From: Lottiidibacillus patelloidae
GTDB taxonomy: Bacteria > Bacillota > Bacilli > Bacillales > SA5d-4
DNA length: 64,000 nt
Assembly (NCBI RefSeq): GCF_002262935.1
Contig: NZ_NPIA01000003.1
Location: 328,330 to 392,329, forward strand
Direction of reading: 5' to 3'
Below the pieces are notes generated by a model. That model worked only from the letters and a program-made list of their open reading frames with translations, made no database searches and was not told the DNA's origin. Below are positions 55,549 to 63,903 of the stretch, in pieces; the first letter of the stretch is position 1, and every line of letters begins with the position of its first letter. Both the position numbers and the translations under genes were made by a program.

Positions 55549-57479
55549 AGTAGCGTCACCTTATTATTTAAATATTCCTTTGGCATTGATTTTGTGATAT
55601 TCTTCGTATCAAATACAGAAGAAGCATTTTCAACTATTTTTTCATAATCGACATTACTATGGTCTGTTGTAATGATAATTAAATCCTGTTTTGATATGTT
55701 ATAAACGGTAAGTGGTGTAGATGAGAGCGATATTCCCGGAGAAAATATTTGTGGTACATTCGGGTCGTGGTACATGACCGAAGCATTTTCTTTTTGAAGA
55801 AGTTTAATTAGTTGAAGAGCAGGTGATTCCCTGTAATCGCTTATATCCTTCTTATAAGCAACCCCGACAATCAATACTTTTGCTTTTGATAAAGTGATAC
55901 CTTTTTTGTTTAAAATTCGCATCGCTCTGTCACGAACAAACTCTGGCATTTTTCTATTTATTTCTCCTGCGAGTGAAATAAATTGTGTATTAAAATTAAG
56001 TTCTTTTGCTTTCCATTCTAAATAATGCGGGTCAATCGGAATGCAATGGCCTCCTACTCCTGGGCCAGGATAGAATGGCATAATTCCAAATGGCTTTGTA
56101 AATGCCCCGTCTAATACCTCCCAAACATTTAAGTTCATTTTGTCGCAAAGTAAGGTTAGCTCATTAACCAATCCAATATTTACGGCACGGAATGTATTTT
56201 CATACACTTTTACTAACTCAGCCGCTTTCGCACTCGACATTGTAATTACATGGTCAATTACTTGCTCATATAATATTTTTGCCAGTTCATTTGAATTTTT
56301 CCCGACTCCACCAATTATTTTATTTGTACTTTTTGTGGAGAAGCTTTTATTACCTGGGTCAACTCTTTCAGGTGTATGAGCTAAGTAAAAATCCTCCTCT
56401 ACTTTTAAGGTCGATTTTTCTAATAAAGGTAAACATACCTCCTCTGTCGTCCCAGGATATGTTGTTGACTCAAGACAAATTAATTGTCCTCTTTTTAAAT
56501 GTTTCGCAATACTTTTACTGACTTCTTCAACATATTCTAAATTTGGAGTTAAGTTTTTTGTTAAAGGCGTCGGCACACAAATAATAATAACATCTAAATC
56601 TTTTACGATTTCAAAATGATCAACAGCTTTTAGTTTTCCATTATTAACAACAGTAATTAGTTCTTCGTCTTCAACATCTGAGATATAATTTTTCCCTTCA
56701 TTGACACCTGCAACTTTTCTTTTATTTAGTTCTATACCAACCACAGAAAAGTTTTGTTTCGCCAACTCTACTGCTAGAGGAAGCCCAACATAACCAAGGC
56801 CAACTATACCTATTTTAGCTTGACGCTTTGTGATTTTTTTCAATAAATTCTCTTTTGTCGTCATATTTTTCTCCATAATCTCCTTCCCTTCATTACTTCC
56901 TAAAAATATAGGCATTGTCGCATGCCCTTCATGTGAAATTCCTTCAGAAAATAAAACTGTTTTTATAGTTAATAGAAGTATTTTAAGATCTAGTAAGAAA
57001 CTTTGATTGTCTACGTACCACACATCTAGTTTAAATTTTTCTTCCCAACTTAATAGATTTCGTCCGTTCACTTGAGCCCAACCAGTAATTCCTGGTCTAA
57101 CATCATGACGTCTTGCTTGTTCTTCATTGTACCTTGGTAAGTACTCTAATAATAATGGTCTAGGACCAACCAAACTGATATCTCCTTTTAGTACATTGAT
57201 TAATTGTGGTAATTCATCTATGCTCATTTTCCTCATTAACTTTCCAAGTTTAGTTAACCGCCTATCATCTGGTAATAGCTCACCAAATTTATCTGTTTCA
57301 TTTGTCATAGTTCTAAACTTATAAATTGTGAACGGTACACCATTTTTTCCAGGTCTAACCTGCTTAAACAAAATTGGTGAGCCTATTATTATTTTAATTG
57401 CAAGTGCAATCAGTAACATGACCGGTGATAAAACGATACTGAGAATAAGAGCAATTGAAAAATCAAATAAACGCTTCAT
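55545..57479 (-). CDS. Fusion: undecaprenyl-phosphate sugar-1-phosphate transferase + UDP-GlcNAc-type 6-dehydrogenase
   Basis: 644 residues in one frame. Residues 1-200 are an EpsL/WcaJ-type initiating transferase: one N-terminal helix, [38 protein letters not shown] and a C-terminal DVWYVDN. Residues 221-644 are a UDP-sugar dehydrogenase: NAD loop [14 protein letters not shown], then the catalytic cysteine in [15 protein letters not shown]. At the junction an internal AAGGAG (56880-56885) precedes ATG 56876 (codon 202), the remains, or still a working start, of a separate gene. The dehydrogenase is WbpA-like (GlcNAc or ManNAc type). The enzymes are normally separate proteins. Confidence 0.9.
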   Translation of the reverse strand: MKRLFDFSIALILSIVLSPVMLLIALAIKIIIGSPILFKQVRPGKNGVPFTIYKFRTMTNETDKFGELLPDDRRLTKLGKLMRKMSIDELPQLINVLKGDISLVGPRPLLLEYLPRYNEEQARRHDVRPGITGWAQVNGRNLLSWEEKFKLDVWYVDNQSFLLDLKILLLTIKTVLFSEGISHEGHATMPIFLGSNEGKEIMEKNMTTKENLLKKITKRQAKIGIVGLGYVGLPLAVELAKQNFSVVGIELNKRKVAGVNEGKNYISDVEDEELITVVNNGKLKAVDHFEIVKDLDVIIICVPTPLTKNLTPNLEYVEEVSKSIAKHLKRGQLICLESTTYPGTTEEVCLPLLEKSTLKVEEDFYLAHTPERVDPGNKSFSTKSTNKIIGGVGKNSNELAKILYEQVIDHVITMSSAKAAELVKVYENTFRAVNIGLVNELTLLCDKMNLNVWEVLDGAFTKPFGIMPFYPGPGVGGHCIPIDPHYLEWKAKELNFNTQFISLAGEINRKMPEFVRDRAMRILNKKGITLSKAKVLIVGVAYKKDISDYRESPALQLIKLLQKENASVMYHDPNVPQIFSPGISLSSTPLTVYNISKQDLIIITTDHSNVDYEKIVENASSVFDTKNITKSMPKEYLNNKVTLL

Positions 57480-57533
57480 AGTATAACGCTCCCTTCACAA
57501 TTGTAAGTATAAGTACAATTATACCTACAATAA

Positions 57534-58166
57534 TCACTCATTCCCTACGATACCTAAGACATGATTACTGGATAAATTTAACTGGTTACTTGCCTTGCGC
57601 ACTTCATTTTTAGTGCACTTATTAATATTAACTACCAGCAATGATGCATCTGAAATAGCTGCCAAGGAAGTGGAATCTGCAACAGTTAAAGAAGGACTAT
57701 CGACTATAACATAATCTGCCTTTGCAGTTAATTTTTCAATTAATAATTTTAATCTCCTCGATGCTATTAATTCTGCCGGATTAGATACGATCGAACCAGC
57801 GGTAATAACATAAAGCTTATCAATATCAGCTTTTTGTATAATGCTTGTTAATTTACTTTCACCAAGTAAAAAATTTGTTAATCCTTCTTTATTAGACAAA
57901 TGAAATGCTAAGTGTCCGGCTGGTTTTCTAAGGTTACAATCAATATAAATTGTGTTTTTTCCACTTTGAGCAAAGGCGGTTGCTAAGTTTGCTGCAATAA
58001 GAGATTTTCCCTCTCCCTCTTTAGTACTCGTAATTAGAATTGATTTATGTCCATGGATATTCATCACATCAATGGTAGCTCGAATAGCTTTGAAAGATTC
58101 GGCTGCTGGAGAATTTGGTTTCCAAACTGTTGCCATCTTTAAAAAACGTTCATCGAAATGTTTCAT
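57534..58166 (-). CDS. CpsD/EpsB-type BY-kinase, short form
   Basis: 210 residues. Walker A TSTKEGEGKSLIAANLATAF, Walker A' TIYIDCNLRKP and Walker B ADYVIVDSPSLTVAD mark a bacterial tyrosine kinase. The protein ends GIVGNE without the C-terminal tyrosine-rich cluster that these kinases normally autophosphorylate. It overlaps the transmembrane modulator gene by one base. No CpsB-type phosphatase is in the cluster. Confidence 0.9.
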   Translation of the reverse strand: MKHFDERFLKMATVWKPNSPAAESFKAIRATIDVMNIHGHKSILITSTKEGEGKSLIAANLATAFAQSGKNTIYIDCNLRKPAGHLAFHLSNKEGLTNFLLGESKLTSIIQKADIDKLYVITAGSIVSNPAELIASRRLKLLIEKLTAKADYVIVDSPSLTVADSTSLAAISDASLLVVNINKCTKNEVRKASNQLNLSSNHVLGIVGNE

Positions 58167-58876
58167 TAACTTTCACCCTCTTTATCTTTTTCGTTAATGA
58201 TAAAGGCGTCAAAATGTGAAATATGGCCAATTACTTTAATATTCATATCCTCGTATACTTCATTAATGTTTTGAAACTTTACGTTCAATACCTCAATAAT
58301 AAAAGCAAATGTTAAAACAAGAAGTAACACTAAAAAAAATGTTATTAAAGTGATTAGCTTTATATTAGGTTTAATTGGTTCTCCATGATTACTAATGGAA
58401 GCTGGCGTCAGGATTTTCACATTTTTATTTCCGAAGATAATTTCAGTTTCTTCTAGAAATGTTTCCGTTACTAAATTTGCTATTAACGCAGCTCTATTTG
58501 GGTCTGTATCTTGAACTGCAATAGTAAACACTTGCGAATGGTTAATCTTTTTTACATCAACCTTTTCGGATAGTTCGCTTCTTGTTGTTTGATTTCCTAA
58601 CTTTTTAGCAACTTTATCTAAAATTGCTGGACTTTTAATAATAATCTGGTACGTATCGATAAGTAAAATGCTTGTTTCTATATCACCTGCAAATTGCCCT
58701 GTGACAGGATCCGTCTCACTTGCTAATAGTTCAGTTTCTGCTTCATATATTGGCGTAATGAAAAAGATACAATATAAAGCTGTACAAAAAGTGAATAGTA
58801 TTGTTGTCAATGAGACTAACTTCCACCTTTTCTTTAATACTAAAAGAATATATTTAAATTGAATAATTTCCTCCAT
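58166..58876 (-). CDS. Wzz/YveK-type transmembrane chain-length modulator and kinase activator
   Basis: 236 residues. Membrane helices at about 20-40 and 173-195 bracket an extracytoplasmic domain (YEAETELLASETDP, TRSELSEKVDVKKI), and a short cytoplasmic tail follows (INEVYEDMNIKVIGHI). Proteins of this class activate the CpsD-type kinase next to them and set polymer length. First gene of the operon. The ATG at 58876 lies after AAAGGATTG. Confidence 0.9.
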   Translation of the reverse strand: MEEIIQFKYILLVLKKRWKLVSLTTILFTFCTALYCIFFITPIYEAETELLASETDPVTGQFAGDIETSILLIDTYQIIIKSPAILDKVAKKLGNQTTRSELSEKVDVKKINHSQVFTIAVQDTDPNRAALIANLVTETFLEETEIIFGNKNVKILTPASISNHGEPIKPNIKLITLITFFLVLLLVLTFAFIIEVLNVKFQNINEVYEDMNIKVIGHISHFDAFIINEKDKEGES

Positions 58877-59192
58877 TTTTCAATCCTTTCTACCACGTTG
58901 TTCATATGTGGTTTTTTCTTCAATCTTCTATTTAGCAAAAAAATACCTACGTGTAGTAATAACACTATCCAAACATTACCTACTCCCCATATCTTATTGA
59001 CACAATGCCTTAAGTGTATGGGTATAACCACTATTTTTTTCAATTCATTGATAAAAAAGCGGAAAAAAAGAAGTACAAAAGTACTCCTGTTACAAAAAGA
59101 GATCTATATTTAAATGTTTTACCTGCTTTAAATGTATGTATAACAAATGTTGTACAAACACTAAAGGTAAACTTATGATAAGGTGTGAGATT
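58877..59192. other. Intergenic region between the polysaccharide operon and ku
   Basis: 316 bp of AT-rich DNA containing the divergent promoters. On the plus strand TTGACA (58997-59002) stands 20 bp from TATAAC, an unusual spacing, so it is only a possible ku promoter. No clear promoter could be placed for the polysaccharide operon. Two overlapping short frames here have no ribosome binding sites and are not called. Confidence 0.4.
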
Positions 59193-60008
59193 ATGCATAC
59201 AATGTGGAAAGGATCAATTAGTTTTGGACTCGTCCATATTCCGATTAAATTATTTGCTGCAACAGAAGACAAGGATATTAAATTCCGCTCGCTTCATAAA
59301 GAATGTAAAAATCCTATTAAGTATGAAAAAGTTTGCGCTGTCTGTGATAAAGAAATAAACCAAGATGATATTGTTAAAGGCTATGAATATGAACCAGGCA
59401 AATATGTAATTGTAGATCCTGAGGACATTAAAGAGTTAACAAATACATCAAGTAAACGAGTTGAAATCATCGATTTTGTCTCGATTGAGGAAATTGATCC
59501 AATCTTCTATAATAAATCTTATTTTATTGGTCCTAATGAAAACGGTGAAAAACCATATAGTTTGCTAAAGAAAGCAATAGAAGAGACTGGAAAAATAGGA
59601 ATTGCAAAAATTACCATACGGTCAAAACAACAATTGGCCGTAGTCCGTGGGTATAAAAACGGATTATTACTCGAAACGATTCATTGGCCAGATGAAGTTA
59701 GAAATATTGAACATATTCCTAATTTTTCAGAACAATTGGAAGTAGATGAAAGAGAGTTAAATATGGCCAAAACGTTAGTGGAACAATTAACGACAGAATT
59801 TAACCCAGATAAGTATACAGATGAATACCGTACAGGTTTAATGGACTTAATTGAAAGTAAAATGAAAAATCAAGAGTATAGTACACCTCATCAAGAACCA
59901 GAAACAAATATTATTGATTTAATGGATGCCTTGCAAGCAAGTATAGATGAAACGACACCTAAAAAGAAAAAGAAAATAAGAAAAAAGAAGGCAGTGTCAG
60001 GTGAATAA
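59193..60008 (+). CDS. ku: Ku DNA end-binding protein (NHEJ)
   Basis: 271 residues from the ATG at 59193 (AAGGTGTGAG upstream; a second ATG nine bases on is possible). The Ku core opens MWKGSISFGLVHIPIKLF, followed by CAVCDKEI and the ring-forming VDPEDIKEL. The lysine-rich C-terminus KKKKKIRKKKAVSGE is the DNA-binding tail. In bacilli Ku and LigD protect spores from double-strand breaks. One base overlaps the ligase gene. Confidence 0.96.
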   Translation: MHTMWKGSISFGLVHIPIKLFAATEDKDIKFRSLHKECKNPIKYEKVCAVCDKEINQDDIVKGYEYEPGKYVIVDPEDIKELTNTSSKRVEIIDFVSIEEIDPIFYNKSYFIGPNENGEKPYSLLKKAIEETGKIGIAKITIRSKQQLAVVRGYKNGLLLETIHWPDEVRNIEHIPNFSEQLEVDERELNMAKTLVEQLTTEFNPDKYTDEYRTGLMDLIESKMKNQEYSTPHQEPETNIIDLMDALQASIDETTPKKKKKIRKKKAVSGE

Positions 60009-60949
60009 TGTCATTCATAAAACCAATTCTTCCTACTCTTACAAATCTTGTTCCAAAAGGTTCAGAGTGGCACTTCGAAATAAAATATGATGGGTTTCGC
60101 TGTCAATTACATTGGGATCAAGAGAATCTAATATTATACAGTCGAAATGGGAAAGATTTGGGTTACTACTTTCCTGAATTAAAGCAGCTACAAGTACTGT
60201 TTACTAAGGGTTTTGCTAACAACTCTTTTGTCCTAGATGGCGAACTATGTTGTTTGGACCAAAACGGTGTACCAAACTTTGATGCCATTCAATATAGAGG
60301 TCGACTTAAAAACGAAACTAAAAGGGTAGCTGCCGCAAAGGATCATCCAGCTACTTTTCTTGCTTTTGACTTACTATATTTTAATAATGAAAAAACATTA
60401 GATCTTAATTATATAGAAAGAAAGCGAAAGCTAATATCCTATTTTTCACAAATTGATGTATATGGAAAGTTTTTATCAGTGATAAAACAAGAAGAGAACT
60501 TCAAAATTTTATGGAATAAAGTAGTATCCCAAAACCATGAAGGAGTTATCGCTAAACATACTTCAAGTAAATGGATACCAGGAAAACGAACAGAATTATG
60601 GAAAAAAATTAAAAATTATAAAAAAGTAAAAATAATAGTTACTGGTTATCACATAGATAACGGTTATTTTATTGCCAGTGTCTATAATGAAAATAAGATA
60701 ATGAATGTTGGTTCCTTTATTCATGGATTAACTCCAGATCAACAACTTGCCCTAAAGACCATTATCGATCGAAATGCAATTACAAAGAAAAATAACTCTG
60801 TCCTAATGGAAGCAAGGATAGTCGTTGTTTTAAATATCATCGGCTTACAAAACGGAACGTTAAGAGAGCCACGATTTGTCTCATTTGAATTAAATGAACC
60901 TGTGGAGGAATGCACATGGGAGCTTCTAAAAATGAACGCATCAAACTGA
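60008..60949 (+). CDS. ligD: LigD-type ATP-dependent DNA ligase, separate protein
   Basis: 313 residues holding only the adenylyltransferase and OB domains. Nucleotidyl lysine Lys26 in FEIKYDGFRC (motif I); later VLDGELCC, EGVIAKH and LWKKIKNY mark motifs III-V. In B. subtilis LigD is one protein of about 611 residues; here the polymerase domain follows as a distinct gene overlapping in another frame. The joint length (313 plus 304) matches the fused form. Confidence 0.93.
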   Translation: MSFIKPILPTLTNLVPKGSEWHFEIKYDGFRCQLHWDQENLILYSRNGKDLGYYFPELKQLQVLFTKGFANNSFVLDGELCCLDQNGVPNFDAIQYRGRLKNETKRVAAAKDHPATFLAFDLLYFNNEKTLDLNYIERKRKLISYFSQIDVYGKFLSVIKQEENFKILWNKVVSQNHEGVIAKHTSSKWIPGKRTELWKKIKNYKKVKIIVTGYHIDNGYFIASVYNENKIMNVGSFIHGLTPDQQLALKTIIDRNAITKKNNSVLMEARIVVVLNIIGLQNGTLREPRFVSFELNEPVEECTWELLKMNASN

Positions 60950-61830
60950 CTATTAATGACCAAGAAGTAGCAATCACTAATCCGATGAAAAAACTATGGC
61001 CTTCAATAACAAAAAGTGAATATATCAATTATTTAATTACAGTATCCCCCTTGCTATTACCTTATTTGAGAAAGCGTTTATTAACAGTTATTCGTTACCC
61101 AAACGGTGTACAAAATGAAGCCTTTTTTCAAAAAAACAGTCCCGAGTATACACCCGACTTTGTGGAAACAAAAATGGATGATGGAAAGAATTATATTTTA
61201 TGCTCTAACCTAGAAACATTAATATGGTTAGGAAATCAAGGAGCAATTGAATATCACATTCCATTTCAACAATTTGATGAAAATGGACCTAGAGAAATTG
61301 TGTTTGATTTAGACCCTCCCTCTCGAGATCACTTTTTGTTAGCTATTGAGGCAGCTCTAATAATTAAAGAGATCCTTGAAAAGTTAAATATTGTTTCATA
61401 TATAAAGACATCAGGAAACAAAGGAATGCAAATTCTTATTCCTCTCCTATCAAATTCATTTACATATGAAGAAACAAAGGTATTTACTGCTTTTATAGCG
61501 TCTTACTTAGTTAATAAAGAACCTAAATGGTTTACAATTGAAAGGCTTAAAAAGAATAGAAAGGAAAGACTTTATGTGGATTTCATTCAACATGCAGAAG
61601 GAAAAACAATTATAGCTCCATATTCTGTTAGGGGAAATGAAGATGCTCTTGTTTCTACCCCATTACAATGGTCTGAAGTAACAAGACAATTAAATCCAAG
61701 TACATTTACGATGGGGGAAGTTATAAATAGGATTAAAGGTGAAAATCATCTGAAACTTAATTTAAAAGAAATGGAAATAAAGAATAAAGGATTACACCAG
61801 TTAATCAAAAATATAAACAATTTAACGTAG
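60916..61830 (+). CDS. LigD-type polymerase/primase domain (NHEJ), separate protein
   Basis: 304 residues from the ATG at 60916 with GTGGAGG upstream, 34 bp inside the end of the ligase gene. Archaeo-eukaryotic primase-like fold: metal-binding FDLDPPS (Asp131 and Asp133), TSGNKGMQI where many homologues have histidine in place of the Gln, and LYVDFIQHA with the third acidic residue. It adds ribonucleotides or fills ends during NHEJ. Separate, coupled translation is suggested by the site placement. Confidence 0.92.
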   Translation: MGASKNERIKLTINDQEVAITNPMKKLWPSITKSEYINYLITVSPLLLPYLRKRLLTVIRYPNGVQNEAFFQKNSPEYTPDFVETKMDDGKNYILCSNLETLIWLGNQGAIEYHIPFQQFDENGPREIVFDLDPPSRDHFLLAIEAALIIKEILEKLNIVSYIKTSGNKGMQILIPLLSNSFTYEETKVFTAFIASYLVNKEPKWFTIERLKKNRKERLYVDFIQHAEGKTIIAPYSVRGNEDALVSTPLQWSEVTRQLNPSTFTMGEVINRIKGENHLKLNLKEMEIKNKGLHQLIKNINNLT

Positions 61831-61852
61831 AGGCATCTTATGAATTATCACA

Positions 61853-61880
61853 AAAAAATACGCCTAATTGGCGTATTTTT
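61853..61880. terminator. Bidirectional terminator after the ligD genes
   Basis: Stem AATACGCC / GGCGTATT around TAATT, A-run before and T-run after; it also serves the small minus-strand gene at 61882. Confidence 0.85.
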
Positions 61881-61881
61881 A

Positions 61882-62010
61882 CTACTCATCTCTTCTTTCT
61901 TTTTCTCTTGTGTAAGTATCTTTTCCTGGATCATGATGTTCTCTTAAACTCTCTGTCGGTGTTTGATTATTTGTAAGAGCAGCTTTACGTTGCGTTTTTC
62001 TTTTCGTCAT
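61882..62010 (-). CDS. Small basic/charged protein, possibly spore-related
   Basis: 42 residues from the ATG at 62010, after TTGAGGAGATG. It is basic at the N-terminus (MTKRKTQRKAAL) and charged at the end (TREKERRDE), with HHDPGKD in the middle. No homologue recognised. The size, composition and strong ribosome binding site resemble small spore proteins, but this is inference. Confidence 0.6.
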   Translation of the reverse strand: MTKRKTQRKAALTNNQTPTESLREHHDPGKDTYTREKERRDE

Positions 62011-62104
62011 AAAAACATCTCCTCAATACTTCTATATAATGGTAGTATTGTACATATATCTATTTTTATTCATACATAATAAAATTGCTAGGAGAGACCT
62101 ACTC

Positions 62105-63289
62105 ATGAAGAAAATAACAATTATCGTATTTATCATTATAGGCATTTTTGGAATTATATTTATAACATATCAGCCAAATAACTCGGAAAGATATGTATAC
62201 CATCATACAACGAAAGAATTATATTATGTTAACAAAGAACAATTACTACCTAAAATATCGACCGTTAAAATAGCAGCGATTGGTGACATTCTCATTCATA
62301 ATGTTGTCTATTATGATGCAAAGACTGCTGATGGTGGTTATGATTTTAGACCGATGTTTGAACCAGTAAAACATTACTTAGAGTCCGCTGACATAACAAT
62401 TGCTAACCAAGAAACGATGATCGGTGGTACTGATATCGGTTTATCTTCTTATCCTCGTTTCAATAGCCCTTTTGAGGTTGGGGATGCCCTAAAATATGTC
62501 GGAGTAGATGTAGTCACACTTGCAAACAATCATACATTAGACCGTGGAGAAGTTGCCATTAAAAATGCAATAAACCATTGGAATGCATTAGATATCACTT
62601 ATACAGGGGCATATATTTCAAAAGAAGATAGTCAACAAATAAGATATATGAATAAAAATGATATAAAATTCTCTTTCCTTTCTTATACATATGGAACAAA
62701 CGGAATACCCGTTCCTAAGGGCAAAGATTATTTAGTCAATTTGATAAATAAAGATAAGATGAAAAAAGACATTAACGAAGCAAAACAAAATAGTGATGTA
62801 ACAATCGTATCAATGCATTTTGGAAATGAATATGAACTTATGCCGAATAATTATCAAATTGATTTGGCAGAGTTTCTAGCAAAAGAAGGTGTTGATATTG
62901 TTATTGGCCACCACCCTCATGTCCTACAACCTGTGCAATGGATAAACCGACCAGATGGAAAGAAGACCTTTGTCGCTTATTCACTTGGCAACTTTATATC
63001 TGCCATGTATGGCGTGGACCAACTAGTAGGCGGAATTTTACAAATTGATGTTGAGAAAAAAGTAGTTGGTAAAAAAATAGATATTTCATTAAAAGAACCA
63101 ACATTTATTCCAACATATACACATGCACCAGGTTTCAAAAACTTTAGAATTTTACCAATGGCATCATTAACTAATGAACAATTACAAAATGTTGACGAAC
63201 ACCTAAACAGGTATAAAGATTTAATGACAAACTGGGTAGCTGATATTAATTATATAGATAAGATATCAACTACATCTTCAACTGAATAA
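62105..63289 (+). CDS. CapA-family membrane-anchored protein (metallophosphoesterase-like)
   Basis: 394 residues from the ATG at 62105 (TAGGAGAG upstream). An N-terminal anchor helix at 4-21 is followed by the CapA domain: AIGDILIHNVVYY, IANQETMIGG, TLANNHTLDRG, VSMHFGNEYE and IGHHPHVLQP. Family members include PgsA/CapA of poly-gamma-glutamate synthesis, but no pgsBC genes are near. It may instead act on wall-linked polymers. Confidence 0.9.
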   Translation: MKKITIIVFIIIGIFGIIFITYQPNNSERYVYHHTTKELYYVNKEQLLPKISTVKIAAIGDILIHNVVYYDAKTADGGYDFRPMFEPVKHYLESADITIANQETMIGGTDIGLSSYPRFNSPFEVGDALKYVGVDVVTLANNHTLDRGEVAIKNAINHWNALDITYTGAYISKEDSQQIRYMNKNDIKFSFLSYTYGTNGIPVPKGKDYLVNLINKDKMKKDINEAKQNSDVTIVSMHFGNEYELMPNNYQIDLAEFLAKEGVDIVIGHHPHVLQPVQWINRPDGKKTFVAYSLGNFISAMYGVDQLVGGILQIDVEKKVVGKKIDISLKEPTFIPTYTHAPGFKNFRILPMASLTNEQLQNVDEHLNRYKDLMTNWVADINYIDKISTTSSTE

Positions 63290-63329
63290 TTTATTCGAAA
63301 CAACATACCTTAAGACAGAGGTGATAGCA

Positions 63330-63521
63330 ATGCATAATGATGAAGAAAAAAACATGTCTAAAATAAATACTTCTAACCGTTTGTATGCTGAGCCGTCAAC
63401 TTCTCCAAAAATTGTTGCCAAAATGGATTCTGATCCTAAAACAGCTTTAGATCAAAATCCTTATAATGAAGAAGAAATGAAAATTCAAAACCAAAAGGTA
63501 CTTTCATACTTCGAAGATTAA
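63330..63521 (+). CDS. Small hydrophilic protein
   Basis: 63 residues from the ATG at 63330 (GAGGTGATAGCA upstream). Highly charged and lacking hydrophobic segments; pattern EPSTSPKIVAKMDSDPKTAL. No family recognised. It is followed by a strong terminator that also closes the rRNA operon. Confidence 0.65.
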   Translation: MHNDEEKNMSKINTSNRLYAEPSTSPKIVAKMDSDPKTALDQNPYNEEEMKIQNQKVLSYFED

Positions 63522-63552
63522 GTATTGAATTTCAAAGTTTAGAAAGAAAATA

Positions 63553-63592
63553 TGAAAAAAAGAGACTAGCCATATGGCTAATCTCTTTTTTT
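63553..63592. terminator. Bidirectional terminator shared by the small gene and the rRNA operon
   Basis: AAAAAGAGA-C-TAGCC pairs with GGCTA-A-TCTCTTTTT around ATAT (single mismatch). Both exits have T-runs. It stops the plus-strand gene and the minus-strand 23S-5S transcript. Confidence 0.88.
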
Positions 63593-63596
63593 GTTT

Positions 63597-63713
63597 GCCT
63601 GGCAACGTCCTACTCTCACAGGGGGACAGCCCCCAACTACCATCGGCGCTGAAGAGCTTAACTTCCGTGTTCGGTATGGGAACGGGTGTGGCCTCTTCGC
63701 CATCATTACCAGA
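63597..63713 (-). rRNA. rrf: 5S ribosomal RNA
   Basis: The minus strand gives the full 5S sequence, with CCCGTTCCCATACCGAACA and GAGAGTAGGACG. The terminal helix pairs CTGGTAA with TTGCCAG. About 117 nt. Confidence 0.97.
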
Positions 63714-63781
63714 CAAGTTATTAAATTAAAGGAACATCGTTCCTTCAAAACTAGATAACGACAATCACATACATTTAATAG

Positions 63782-63895
63782 TCCAGCTGCGGCTCCTAGT
63801 TTCTCGAGGTCGCTTCACTCACTCAGTCGAAGTCTTTTGGACTTCTCATTCATGAGTTCCAGCGCTTGTCGAAACTATACAGTCGCCTCGCTTTT
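63782..63895 (-). repeat. Intergenic repeat, family A, copy inside the 23S-5S spacer
   Basis: On the minus strand it starts AAAAGCGAGGCGA and ends GAGCCGCAGCTGGA, the same boundaries as the copy at 29478-29625. It takes up most of the 190-bp spacer between the 23S 3' end and 5S. Confidence 0.7.
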
Positions 63896-63903
63896 TATAT
63901 TTT

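Noticed and set aside
58997..59028. TTGACA / TATAAC as the promoter of ku
   Set aside because: The 20-bp spacer is too long for a sigma-A promoter, and ku in bacilli is normally under sporulation control; left unassigned.
58840..59113. Two opposed short frames in the spacer upstream of the polysaccharide operon
   Set aside because: They overlap each other, lack ribosome binding sites and occupy the divergent promoter region.
63504..63716. Minus-strand frame over the 5S rRNA
   Set aside because: The same bases form the conserved 5S rRNA; the frame has no translation signals.
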